Shown here: in pieces, positions 23,912 through 32,348 of the stretch
Position numbering within the stretch: position 1 is the stretch's first letter
Layout: each line of letters opens with the position of its first letter
Origin: Nymphaea colorata
Taxonomy: Eukaryota > Streptophyta > Magnoliopsida > Nymphaeales > Nymphaeaceae
Length of the DNA: 64,000 bases
NCBI RefSeq assembly: GCF_008831285.2
Contig: NC_045139.1
Coordinates: 19,730,892-19,794,891 of the forward strand
Reading direction: 5' to 3'
The notes under the pieces: generated by a model
What the model was told of the DNA's origin: nothing
Databases searched by the model: none
What the model saw: the letters and a program-made list of their open reading frames with translations, nothing else
Position numbers and translations under genes: made by a program

Positions 23912-24988
23912 ATGTTCCCGGATCACTTAGAGGATTGCGGTCTTGAAGAAGCAGTCAGTTTTGCCATACAACCTATCAATGGCAATCTAATCCATGCAAT
24001 TGCTGAAAGATGGAACCCAAGGACCAACACATTTTGGTTTCCATGGGGTGAAATGACAATCACTCTTGATGAGTTCTCCAACATTATGGGTTTGCCAGAA
24101 CCAAAAGGTGACCCAAGAGGTCCAATTGAAGATCAGTTCCTTGTAAACCAAGGTCAAGTCAAAACTCTAGAAGTGATTCGTAAACTCACAGGGAAAAGGA
24201 GTTGGCATTTTCTAGAGAAAGATGGACATCAATATCTTCAATTACAAGAGCTTGGTGAAACATACTCCCAATTTGTCAACTCTGCGTCACTATCTAGAAG
24301 TGTTGCAGACAAGTACAAAAACTCCATGGTGACTTGTACCGTGGGTCTTATCTTCTTCAATAATGAAGAACACATAATGGATTTCCGCATAGCTCGCCTC
24401 TTCAGAAAATGGGGGCATGTCAAAGTCCGTCACATTTCCATAGCAATGGCAGCCTTGGCATTCCTTTACAGAGGGTTGGCCAAATTTTCAATTGGAGATG
24501 CAGACTCGATAGAAGGATGTGTCTTTGCACTGCAAGCATGGTTCTACAAACATGTGGGGCCACAATCATGTCATTTTCAAAACACAGACGGTCAGTTATC
24601 CAGTATGGAGCACTACCGCAGAAAGATGGAGGAAGTTGATGACTCCACCATCATTTGGGACTTCTTTGATCGAGAGGTCATCAAGTCAAGATACACTTAC
24701 AACCCAGTCAGAGGAAGTCTTCTATTGGGACCGTTTTTCATAATTGAATATCATCCAGAGCGTTGCCTCAGGCAATTCTCACTGCGTCAGAGGAAGGCAT
24801 ATCCAATTGAGTCGGAAGGAGCCATTGTGGAGTGTGAACTAGACACTGAAGAGTGGTCCGGGATATACACCTATGCCCAGCAACGTTGGGAATCATTTGC
24901 TCACTTGTATCTTGTCCTTGGTCCAGGAATGGGTCCTGAATATGTAAAATGGTGGGATGAAGTCCGCCCATCTATCCTTCTGTCCTAG
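23912..24988 (+). CDS. ORF1 with plant-mobile-domain-like fold, upstream of gag
   Basis: This 358-codon frame has no stop. Residues about 30-60 read ERWNPRTNTFWFPWGEM, TITLDEFSNIMGLP and PKGDPRG. That is the signature of the plant mobile domain (PMD, Pfam 'aminotransferase-like, plant mobile domain'): a W-x-P-x-T-x-TF...GE-T-TL-D-x-GLP pattern. Later parts (VGLIFFNNEEH, ALAFLYRGLAKFS, LLGPFFIIEYHPERC) fit the same helical fold. An extra ORF upstream of gag is a hallmark of Ogre elements; PMD proteins also occur as host genes of the MAIN/MAIL family. Its role in the element is unknown. The start ATG at 23912 is preceded by an in-frame stretch without better Met candidates. A 183-base gap with TTTGTCAAG repeats separates it from the gag start. 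It is intact here, unlike gag and pol. Confidence 0.75.
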   Translation: MFPDHLEDCGLEEAVSFAIQPINGNLIHAIAERWNPRTNTFWFPWGEMTITLDEFSNIMGLPEPKGDPRGPIEDQFLVNQGQVKTLEVIRKLTGKRSWHFLEKDGHQYLQLQELGETYSQFVNSASLSRSVADKYKNSMVTCTVGLIFFNNEEHIMDFRIARLFRKWGHVKVRHISIAMAALAFLYRGLAKFSIGDADSIEGCVFALQAWFYKHVGPQSCHFQNTDGQLSSMEHYRRKMEEVDDSTIIWDFFDREVIKSRYTYNPVRGSLLLGPFFIIEYHPERCLRQFSLRQRKAYPIESEGAIVECELDTEEWSGIYTYAQQRWESFAHLYLVLGPGMGPEYVKWWDEVRPSILLS

Positions 24989-25024
24989 ATTGTCATGTCT
25001 AGTTCATTGTCATTAAGCCAAAAT

Positions 25025-25072
25025 TTGTCAAGTTTTGTCAAGTTATGTTAAACTTTGTCAAGTTTTGTCATT
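25025..25072. repeat. Short tandem TTTGTCAAG repeats between ORF1 and gag
   Basis: TTTGTCAAG or a close variant occurs about four times in a row with 5-10 base spacers (TTTGTCAAGTTTTGTCAAG..., then ACTTTGTCAAGTTTTGTCA). It lies in the non-coding gap between ORF1 and the gag start at 25172. Confidence 0.5.
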
Positions 25073-25171
25073 CTCATCTTTCTTTTAATATGTAATCAAA
25101 ATTTGTCATCTCTCATCAATTCACATCCTAACATTTTCAATTTTTCTTCTTGCAAGGTGAACATCCGCTTT

Positions 25172-25894
25172 ATGGTTGAAACCAGAAGCCAAAGCAGAAG
25201 GAGTGAAATGGAGCTTGATCAACCTTTTATAGGAGATAGGGGAGAAGAATCCTCCTCAGAAACACCTCTCAAGCTGGAAATAAATGACCCGAAATTTGAG
25301 GAATACAGAAGATTCCGGAAATACATGATCATGTTCAATGAAGAACAAGCGCAGGCAGAAAAAGCCAAAAAGAAAGGGAAGAAAACAAGAAAGTACTCAT
25401 CAAGCAGTTCAGACTCTTCTGAAGACGCTGCAACAGAATCTAGTAGTAAGGAAGAACCGAAAACTCCCAAGAAAAAGAAGAAGGGAGAATCCTGGAAAAC
25501 AAAAATCCAGGAAGTTGAAAAGAAGTTAAATGCAGTACAACTTAAAGGCAAGAACAAGAGGAATTTCACTTGCGAAGATTTCTACGAAAGCTTCGAAAAT
25601 GACAAACACATAAAAAACTTGCCCAAGAAATTTATCAAATTTGATGGCCATGGAGACCCAAAGGCACATTTGGCCATGTTCTTTGCTGAATGCTACAAAT
25701 TCCGCCACAATCATAGGGCCCTCTTTCGATGTTTCCCTAGAAGCCTAGAAGGAATTGCAGCACAATGGTATCGGGAACACATCAACCCAGTGGAATTGAA
25801 AAATTTTGACATGTTAATCAACCTTTTCATCGAAAGGTTCATTCAAAACGTTGAAACTGCACTAACGATCACCACATTATACTATCTAAAATAG
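25172..25894 (+). pseudogene. Ogre-like gag, N-terminal part ending in an in-frame TAG
   Basis: Gag forms the virus-like particle. I choose ATG 25172 (MVETRSQSRR), a start typical of Tat/Athila-type gag; the 39 codons open upstream of it are hydrophobic and AT-rich and look non-coding. Residues about 50-130 are highly charged and Ser-rich (KKKGKKTRKYSSSSS...). The retrotransposon gag domain follows with KFIKFDGHGDPKAHLAMF, then FPRSLEGIAAQWYREH. The frame stops at TAG 25892-25894, then continues in the same frame with RPGEKVRDFVQRW, which is the middle of the gag domain. A Gln codon (CAG) is the likely ancestral state, so this is a nonsense mutation rather than a gag/pol boundary. Confidence 0.8.
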
Positions 25895-27739
25895 AGGCCA
25901 GGTGAAAAGGTGAGAGATTTTGTTCAGAGGTGGAGGTCTTCTTGCAACAAGATGAGAGACCCAATCTCTCAATCACATGCACTGGGATTGATCGTAAACA
26001 ATTTGACACAACCATTAAGGAGCCTCATTTCCAATGCTCCAATCAAGTCTTTCATCGATCTCACTAAGAGGGCAGAATGCATTGAAGCAGGAATTGAGAA
26101 TGGAGCTTTTGATGCGGTCATCCTGGTAAAAGTAAGGGAAGATACAAAGAAGAATAGCAAAAGTCAGAATGCTCCAGCCAACATCGTAGCCAACGCTGCA
26201 GCCTTCAAGAAAGAAAAGTCCGAATATCCCAAGAATAAAGGGGTAATGGACAGAGCTAGTGGCAGTAGTAGTGGCACCAAAAACAAACATCCTGGATGGG
26301 GGTACGATAGAAAATTCACCCCATTACAACAAAGTTATGAAGAGGTCATGCATATGCTAATAGAAAGAGGTACTCTGTTCCTCCCAAAAGTCTCCAACCC
26401 CCCACCAATGATGGGGAAAAACAAAGAGCAATTCTGCAAATTTCATCGCGCTCCAGGACATGATACAGAAGACTGCCTTGTACTTAAAAATATTGTGCAA
26501 GATGCAGTTGACAAAGAAATAATCAAAGAGGTCAGTGAACAGCCGGACATTCTCAAGAATCCTTTTCCTAAACATGGCAAAGGAATAGTTTCGATGGTCA
26601 GATTTTCAACAGGTCGTCAAATTATGGTGACAAACAAAAGGGATACAACGTCCCTGGATTTCTTTGGATTGCTTTTCAAACATGATAAAGGATCCATCAA
26701 TGCACAAACCGGACTGGTTAAACAAGACCATCTGACAGATATTGATCAGAAGTCACAAGTGTGCGACCCTGAACCATTGGAATCCATTTTCAATGAATTG
26801 GACCCCTTACCTGAAGTCAAGAAGGGAGGGTTTAGCCCTAACAGGGGGAATGAATGGGCTTTTGAACTATGTGAAAATAGTCCAATCATATTCTCTGATA
26901 AAGATCTACCAACTGGAGGTGCATCGCACAATGACGCCTTGCACATAGTGATAGAGACAAGGGGCACCAGAGTCTCCCACGTTTTAATTGATGGTGGAGC
27001 AAGCCTGAACATCTGTCCACAACAAACAGCTCGTGAGTTGGGCATAAGACAGACCGACTATACTCCATCCACAATTTTCATCCATGGATATGACGGGACA
27101 GGACAACCATGCCTAGGATGCATATGTTTGGATTTGAATATTTCTGAGACGTATCATCGGGTTTTATTTCATGTGGTGGATATAGAACCCTCCTTCAACT
27201 TGTTGCTTGGCAGGCCATGGATCCATGCTACCAATGCAGTTCCCTCCACTCTACATCAGTGTGTCAAATGGACTCACAACGGGAATTCTATAACCATCTA
27301 TGCAGAGGATAGGGAAAGTCGGCTTGTACACCCAATGATTCCGGTACCAACATATACAATTGAGGTACCCAGTATTCGAGTCTGCAAAGAGGAAGAAATA
27401 TCTCAAAGTCTTAGCAGATTGGCCATTCAGAAACCAAAGAAACAGGTATGGGTGAAAAAGGGTACCAAACTTGAAACAAGTTACAAAAGTCATCCATTGT
27501 TCAAGAAATTCTGCCAGAATGAGAAAGGATTGGATTTACTCATACGCCATGGCTACCAGCCATTTACTGGCCTTGGCAAACATGAAAATGGAATCTTGGA
27601 ACCAGTTACCTTGACAGGACAACGAGACACTCAAGCCTTGGTGTGCCAAAGCTATGAAAAAGTGGATGTTGAGGAAGAATTCAAGCCAGTACCTTTCGTC
27701 AAGAGCAATACCATAGGCGGATGTTCACCATCAATTTGA
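25895..27739 (+). CDS. Ogre-like gag C-terminal part, zinc knuckle, protease and G-patch-like segment
   Basis: About 614 codons remain open in the same frame as the upstream gag. In order (numbering from 25910): the rest of the gag domain (1-85), a basic spacer, and a zinc-knuckle-like CKFHRAPGHDTEDC near residue 176 (C-x2-H-x4-H-x4-C, an atypical knuckle). A retroviral-type aspartic protease has LIDGGASLNICP with the catalytic Asp at about 361 (D-G-G in place of D-S/T-G) and LLLGRPWIH at about 436. A G-patch-like segment (RHGYQPFTGLGKHENGI) lies at about 545. The protease would cleave gag and pol; the G-patch-like part may bind RNA (family knowledge). The stop is at 27737-27739, and the RT frame that follows is shifted. 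Because of the TAG just upstream it cannot be made from the gag start without readthrough. Confidence 0.8.
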   Translation, partial: RPGEKVRDFVQRWRSSCNKMRDPISQSHALGLIVNNLTQPLRSLISNAPIKSFIDLTKRAECIEAGIENGAFDAVILVKVREDTKKNSKSQNAPANIVANAAAFKKEKSEYPKNKGVMDRASGSSSGTKNKHPGWGYDRKFTPLQQSYEEVMHMLIERGTLFLPKVSNPPPMMGKNKEQFCKFHRAPGHDTEDCLVLKNIVQDAVDKEIIKEVSEQPDILKNPFPKHGKGIVSMVRFSTGRQIMVTNKRDTTSLDFFGLLFKHDKGSINAQTGLVKQDHLTDIDQKSQVCDPEPLESIFNELDPLPEVKKGGFSPNRGNEWAFELCENSPIIFSDKDLPTGGASHNDALHIVIETRGTRVSHVLIDGGASLNICPQQTARELGIRQTDYTPSTIFIHGYDGTGQPCLGCICLDLNISETYHRVLFHVVDIEPSFNLLLGRPWIHATNAVPSTLHQCVKWTHNGNSITIYAEDRESRLVHPMIPVPTYTIEVPSIRVCKEEEISQSLSRLAIQKPKKQVWVKKGTKLETSYKSHPLFKKFCQNEKGLDLLIRHGYQPFTGLGKHENGILEPVTLTGQRDTQALVCQSYEKVDVEEEFKPVPFVKSNTIGGCSPSI

Positions 27740-27900
27740 ATCAACAAATCCGCCATCATTTTGTCATTTTGTCGTCATTGTACTCAAATAGACCAAGTGT
27801 CTTCATTTTGTAATACCTTAAAAAGAATACAATGACAAATGCAAATTACTTCTATATACAATGTCTCAAATTTCTTCTAACTTCTTTACAATCTTTAAGA
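27740..27900 (+). other. Spacer between protease and RT, candidate 3' part of an intron
   Basis: Between the protease stop (27739) and the RT reading the sequence turns T-rich (ATTTTGTCATTTTGTCGTCATTG...), with stops in the protease frame and a different frame on the other side. A TTCTTTACAATCTTTAAG run ending at 27900 looks like a 3' splice site, followed by ATGGCATTTGAGG. Ogre elements are known for an intron between the protease and RT parts of pol. The donor is not obvious, so this is inference. Confidence 0.35.
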
Positions 27901-29771
27901 TGGCATTTGAGGATCAAACATCAAAAGCTTTTAAGAAGATAAATCCAGAACTCACTGAGGCCGAATGTCCAGAGTTCATCCAAATGAGAAGGCAAGATCA
28001 ACCGTCACCTCTGATTAATGATCCGATTGAGGAAATTAACATTGGCACGGAAGAGAGTCCAAAGATTTTGCAAATTGGAACAAGTCTCTCAGCAGAAGAA
28101 AGAAAAGAGTTGATAGACTTCCTCAAAGAGCATCAAGAAGCCTTTGCGTGGACTTATGAGGACATGCCAGGACTTGATACAAAATTAGTCGAGCATCGAC
28201 TACCATTGAAACCAGAATGCAAGCCAATCAAACAAAAGTTGAGGAAACTAGACCCTCGTCTTGAGGGGCAAGTTAAGGAAGGCCTGAAAGACCTACTAAA
28301 GGCAGGGTTCATCCGAACAATCGACTATCCTGAATGGTTAGCAAACATTGTGGTAGTCTCAAAGAAAAATGGCAAAATTCGGCTCTGCATCGATTTCAGA
28401 GATTTGAATAAGGCTACACCAAAGGATGACTACCCACTTCCAAACATTGACTTGTTGGTAGACAGTACTGCAGGTCACGCTATGTTCTCCTTTATGGATG
28501 GATATTCTGGTTATAACCAAATTAAGTTGGCAGCTCAAGATCAAGCCAAAACATCATTTACAACCCCATGGGGTACCTTCTGCTATACAGTAATGCCATT
28601 TGGTTTGAAGAACGCTGGGGCAACATATCAAAGGGCTATGGCAGCTATTTTTCATGACCAAATACATCAAATCATGGATGCATATGTAGATGATCTACTA
28701 ATTAAGTCAAAAACAAGGGAGAATCACATCAACATTCTCTCTCAAGTTTTTGATAGACTCTTACAATACAAACTTAGATTGAATCCACAAAAATGTGTAT
28801 TTGGTGTGGAATCCGGTAAGCTTTTGGGATTTATGGTCAGCCAAAAGGGAATCGAGATGGATCCTTCCAAAGCAAAGGCGATCATCGAAATGTCACCCCC
28901 AACAAATCTTAAGGAGCTACGCAGCTTGCAAGGCAGAATTCAGTCAATCAGAAGGTTTGTATCTAATCTCGCCATGAGGTGCGAACCCTTCAACCACTTA
29001 CTGCGGAAAGGAGTCAAATTTGAATGGGGGCATGAATGTCAAGCCTCATTCGAAAAGATCAAGAAGTATCTTCTTTGCCCACCAATTTTAAAACCTCCAA
29101 TTTTAGGGGAACCTCTACTCCTTTACATCACAGTTAACGATTCAGCCTGTGGTGGATTTCTAGCTCAATATGAAGAAGGATGCCGAATAGAACATGCCAT
29201 TTATTACATCAGTAAGACATTTGTGCAGTATGAAAAGAACTACTCGCACATGGAAAAAACTTGCTTAGCCTTGGTGTGGATGTGTCAAAAATTAAGGCAT
29301 TATCTATTGGCTTGTGAAGTTAAAATTTTATCCAAACTTAATCCACTCAAATATATCCTCGAACAGCCATTTCTGAATGGAAGGATAGCAAAGTGGCAGG
29401 TTTTGCTGATGCAATATGATTTGGAATATGTGTCACAAAAAACAATCAAGGGGCAAGCCATTGCAGACCAATTGGCAGATTTTCCTCTATATGAAGAAAT
29501 TAGAACAAATGATGATTTTTCAGATGAGCAAATCCTGACAACTGAACCAGAGCCGATTTGGGAGATGTACTTTGATGGATCTAAGAGCACAGCTGGGGCA
29601 GGCATTGGGATACTTTTCATTACACCAGAAAGGGAAATGATTCCTTACTCTCTCAAATTGAATTTTTCCTGCACGCATAATATGGCAGAGTACGAGGCCG
29701 TAATCCAAGGACTCAAAATGTTGCTCAAATTTAAAGTGCAGAGAGTTCGCATTTTGGAGATTCTCTCTTAG
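27861..29771 (+). pseudogene. Ogre-like RT, RNase H and archaeal-type RNase H, ending in a frameshift
   Basis: This copies element RNA into DNA. In the 636-codon frame: a linker with FAWTYEDMPGLD (about 93-104), RT with PEWLANIVVVSKKNGK, LCIDFRDLNKATPKDDYPLP, FMDGYSGYNQI, TVMPFGLKNAGATYQ and the catalytic YVDD at about 275-278. Then come a gypsy RNase H (LLLYITVNDSACGGFLAQ, KNYSHMEKTCLALVW, KWQVLLMQYDLEY), and from about 565 the second, archaeal-type RNase H of the Tat lineage (MYFDGSKSTAGAGIGILF, HNMAEYEAVIQGL). The frame is lost at about 29756, where one T appears to be missing compared with the expected reading (…RI-F-GDSLL…), and stops at 29771. The same break is present after the N gap at about 36945. 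The start codon is uncertain: the conserved part could begin at 27901 after splicing. Confidence 0.85.
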
Positions 29772-30277
29772 CTGTCAGTCAGGTCAATGGAGATTGGCAA
29801 GTCAAAGATCAAAAATTGATCCCATATCAAGAGTTAGCAGCTTCCCTCTTAAGACAGTTCGAGGAATGTCAACTCTTACATGTCAAAAGAGAATTTAACC
29901 CAATAGCAGACGGTTTAGCCAGTTTAGGCTCTACCATTGCCTTCAAACCTGGAGAATCTATCAGATCTTTTGAAGTTGGAAGACTCGAACAACCATCTTT
30001 TGTCATACCAGAACAGGTGTTGCAAGCAGAAAGTAGAGAAACACCATGGTATCAGAACATCAAGGATTTTCTCCAAACTGGAACACTTCCATCAGAAATG
30101 TCTCGAAAAGAGCAAAGAGTTTTGAGACACATGTCTTCAAGATATTTCATTCTAGCCGACATCCTATACAGAAGAGGATTCAGCACAGAATATGCTAGAT
30201 GTCTCGATGCAAATGAGGCACTAGAAGTCATTCAAGAAGCCCATGAAGGAATTTGTGGGGGACATGTAGGGTATTAG
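29772..30277 (+). pseudogene. Ogre-like aRNH end and integrase zinc domain, ending in an in-frame TAG
   Basis: In the frame one base behind the RT frame, the aRNH C-terminal part (VNGDWQVKDQKL, LLRQFEECQLLHVKREFNPIADGLASL) is followed by a spacer. Then comes the integrase N-terminal zinc domain start (RYFILADILYRRGFS, ALEVIQEAHEGICGGH). TAG at 30275-30277 interrupts it; the reading continues in the same frame (TLVKQIVRAGYYWPTMQRDC). The likely ancestral codon is CAG. The same TAG is at 37459-37461 after the gap. Confidence 0.8.
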
Positions 30278-31290
30278 ACCCTCGTCAAGCAGATAGTCAG
30301 AGCAGGGTACTATTGGCCCACAATGCAAAGAGACTGTCACCAATTTGTCAAGAAATGCATCAAATGTCAGTTGCATGCACCATCAATTCATGCTCCAGCA
30401 GCGTACCTTAATTCGGTCAGCTCACCATGGCCATTCTCCATGTGGGCCTTCGACGTAGTCGGTCCAATCAATCCACCTGCCTCAAATGGACACAGGTATT
30501 TTCTTGCAGCTACAGATTACTTCACCAAATGGGTGGAAGCGATCACTTTAAAAACAGTCGAAGGACAACACGCAGTGTCCTTCATTCATAAAAATCTTTT
30601 GTGTAGATTTGGCATCCCGCATGATATCGTTTCTGATAACGGTACTCATTTCAAAAATGAGAAAATGCGCAATCTTTGTCACAAACACAAAATACAACAT
30701 CACTTTTCTGCCCCATATTACCCTCAAGGTAATGGTCAGGCAGAAGCAACCAACAAGATTTTGATTCGTGTCTTAGAGAGGACAGTTGAAACAGGCCGAG
30801 ATTGGCACGAGAAAATGCACAATGCACTTTGGGCGTATCGAACCACAATTCGGACACCCACCAATGCTACACCAGCAGAACTAGTATATGGAACGGAAAT
30901 TGTCCTTCCATTACATGTCCAAAAACCAGCAATGAAATTTGCTGCTCTCATTGAACTCCCAATTAGCAAATATCAAAAAAGAGACTTGCTCAATTAGACC
31001 TCTTAGACGAGAAAAGACTACAAGCGGCAGAGCATGCCGAAGTCTATCGTAAGAGAGTCGCCCGACATTATGCCAATCAGTCATTGAAAGAAAATTTCAG
31101 GTCAATGATCTTGTTTTAAGATCCATAGTTCCACTCAGGAGTAGACCCAAAGGAAAATGGGCACCGAACTGGGAAGGACCATATGTTGTCAAAGAGGTTC
31201 TACCTCACAATTCTTATCGACTGATTGATGCCGATGGGGTTGAAATCCCCGATCCAATTAATGCTTTGCATCTCAAAAAATTCTATACTT
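30278..31290 (+). pseudogene. Ogre-like integrase, first copy
   Basis: Integrase inserts the cDNA into the host genome. It shows the HHCC finger end (CIKCQ), WPFSMWAFDVVGPI with the first catalytic Asp, VSDNGTHF with the second, and YYPQGNGQAEATNK with the catalytic Glu, then WAYRTTIRTPTNATPAELVYG. At 30978-30983 there are six A bases where the copy after the gap has seven; this shifts the frame and stops it at 30995-30997. Beyond that the C-terminal part (KWAPNWEGPYVVKEVL, NSYRLIDADG) is readable with one more single-base difference near 31073, and ends at about 31290 (KFYT then stop). No chromodomain is visible, as expected for Tat. Confidence 0.85.
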
Positions 31291-32297
31291 GAATTTGCAA
31301 TTCAAAAAAAAAAAAATTCAAAATAGTTGTGCTTTGATAAGCACGTTTGTAACAATTTTCAAACCAACTAAGGGGCATGGTATCCCTTAGGGAAAAGTTT
31401 CAAAAATGCATCAAAATTTTCAAACTCAACCCATGTCTTGAGGACAATTGCAAGGGCATCGTCTTGAAATAGGCAAGAAATTTCACAGACATTGAGGGAC
31501 TAATGTATAGTAATTAATGTTGGTCCCGACAATCGGCATTTGTAAAGGTCTAGCATGAGATGCCATAAGAAAAGTCTTGTCACCTAAAAGACCTTGGCAA
31601 GATGCTAGAAAAAGCTATCAAGCGAAATGAGTTGAGAATGAGCTCGGGGTGAGTGTAGTTGTTCCTCTGGTTCAAAGCTCAGCAGGCGCGGGTGGCATAT
31701 GACCTATGCTTACGCCTTGAAGCTAAAAAGCAATCCATGAACATTTTGCTTACATTAAGTCTCCTAAAGCCTTCTGAATTCGAGCAAGTAAGCTTGGGGA
31801 GTGTTTTACATTTGGTACCCTGAGGCCAACTGGTCTAGGAGTTACCGGCCCAAAGCTTGTTACAAGGGTTCAGAAGAAAGCCCGATAGACTTGATATTAC
31901 ACAAAGCAAACTACACAAAACCGCCAAAGCGGTGGAACTCTGTAGTATCTTTTGGGGTGGTGAGGAATTTCTCCCAAGAGTGAAGGGTGGCTCAAAAAGA
32001 AAATCAAAATTCAAAAGCAAAAGCGAGTATGTGAAAAACTAAGTAAAAGGAGAGAAAAAGCACTTGCCAATGGTTTAGAAGGCATCGAGGGTAAATTTCT
32101 CCAAGCATCAAATGCAAAAACTTTCACAATTACAAAATTTTTCAACCAACATTAATTCCTGTACAAAGTCTCCAATGAGATGGAGAAAATCTTCTTATTT
32201 CAGGTCTATGCCTAGCATTTCCCCTCGAGCGAGGATGGTTCAACATCATTTGAAAAATGGATTTTCCAAACGATTTGCAAAAATTTGGTGCGTGAAT

Positions 32298-32339
32298 CTT
32301 TGCTATTAAGCAAATTATTCAATTTGCTTAACAGCAAAG
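32298..32339 (+). other. Stem-loop overlapping the Ogre polypurine tract
   Basis: CTTTGCTATTAAGCAAAT (32298-32315) and ATTTGCTTAACAGCAAAG (32322-32339) pair at 17 of 18 positions with a 6-base loop. The right arm merges into the polypurine tract. The identical hairpin is at 39487-39528. The homologous hairpin of element B at 9666-9703 differs by compensating base changes. Confidence 0.65.
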
Positions 32340-32348
32340 AGGGGCATC
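32334..32348 (+). other. Polypurine tract before the 3' LTR, first copy
   Basis: GCAAAGAGGGGCATC immediately precedes the LTR start TGTTAACACC at 32349. It primes plus-strand DNA synthesis. The core AGGGGCATC is shared with elements A and B. Confidence 0.7.

Larger units (their letters stand above)
31291..32348 (+). mobile_element. 3' untranslated region of the Ogre-like element, first copy
   Basis: About 1.06 kb lie between the integrase stop and the LTR, with an A12 run at about 31306 and no coding domain. The block 31750-31990 (GGTACCCTGAGGCCAACTGG…, GAAAGCCCGATAGAC) is shared with decayed element B at 8700-8930, so the UTR is conserved within the family. It ends with a stem-loop (32298-32339) and the polypurine tract (32334-32348). 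Confidence 0.75.
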
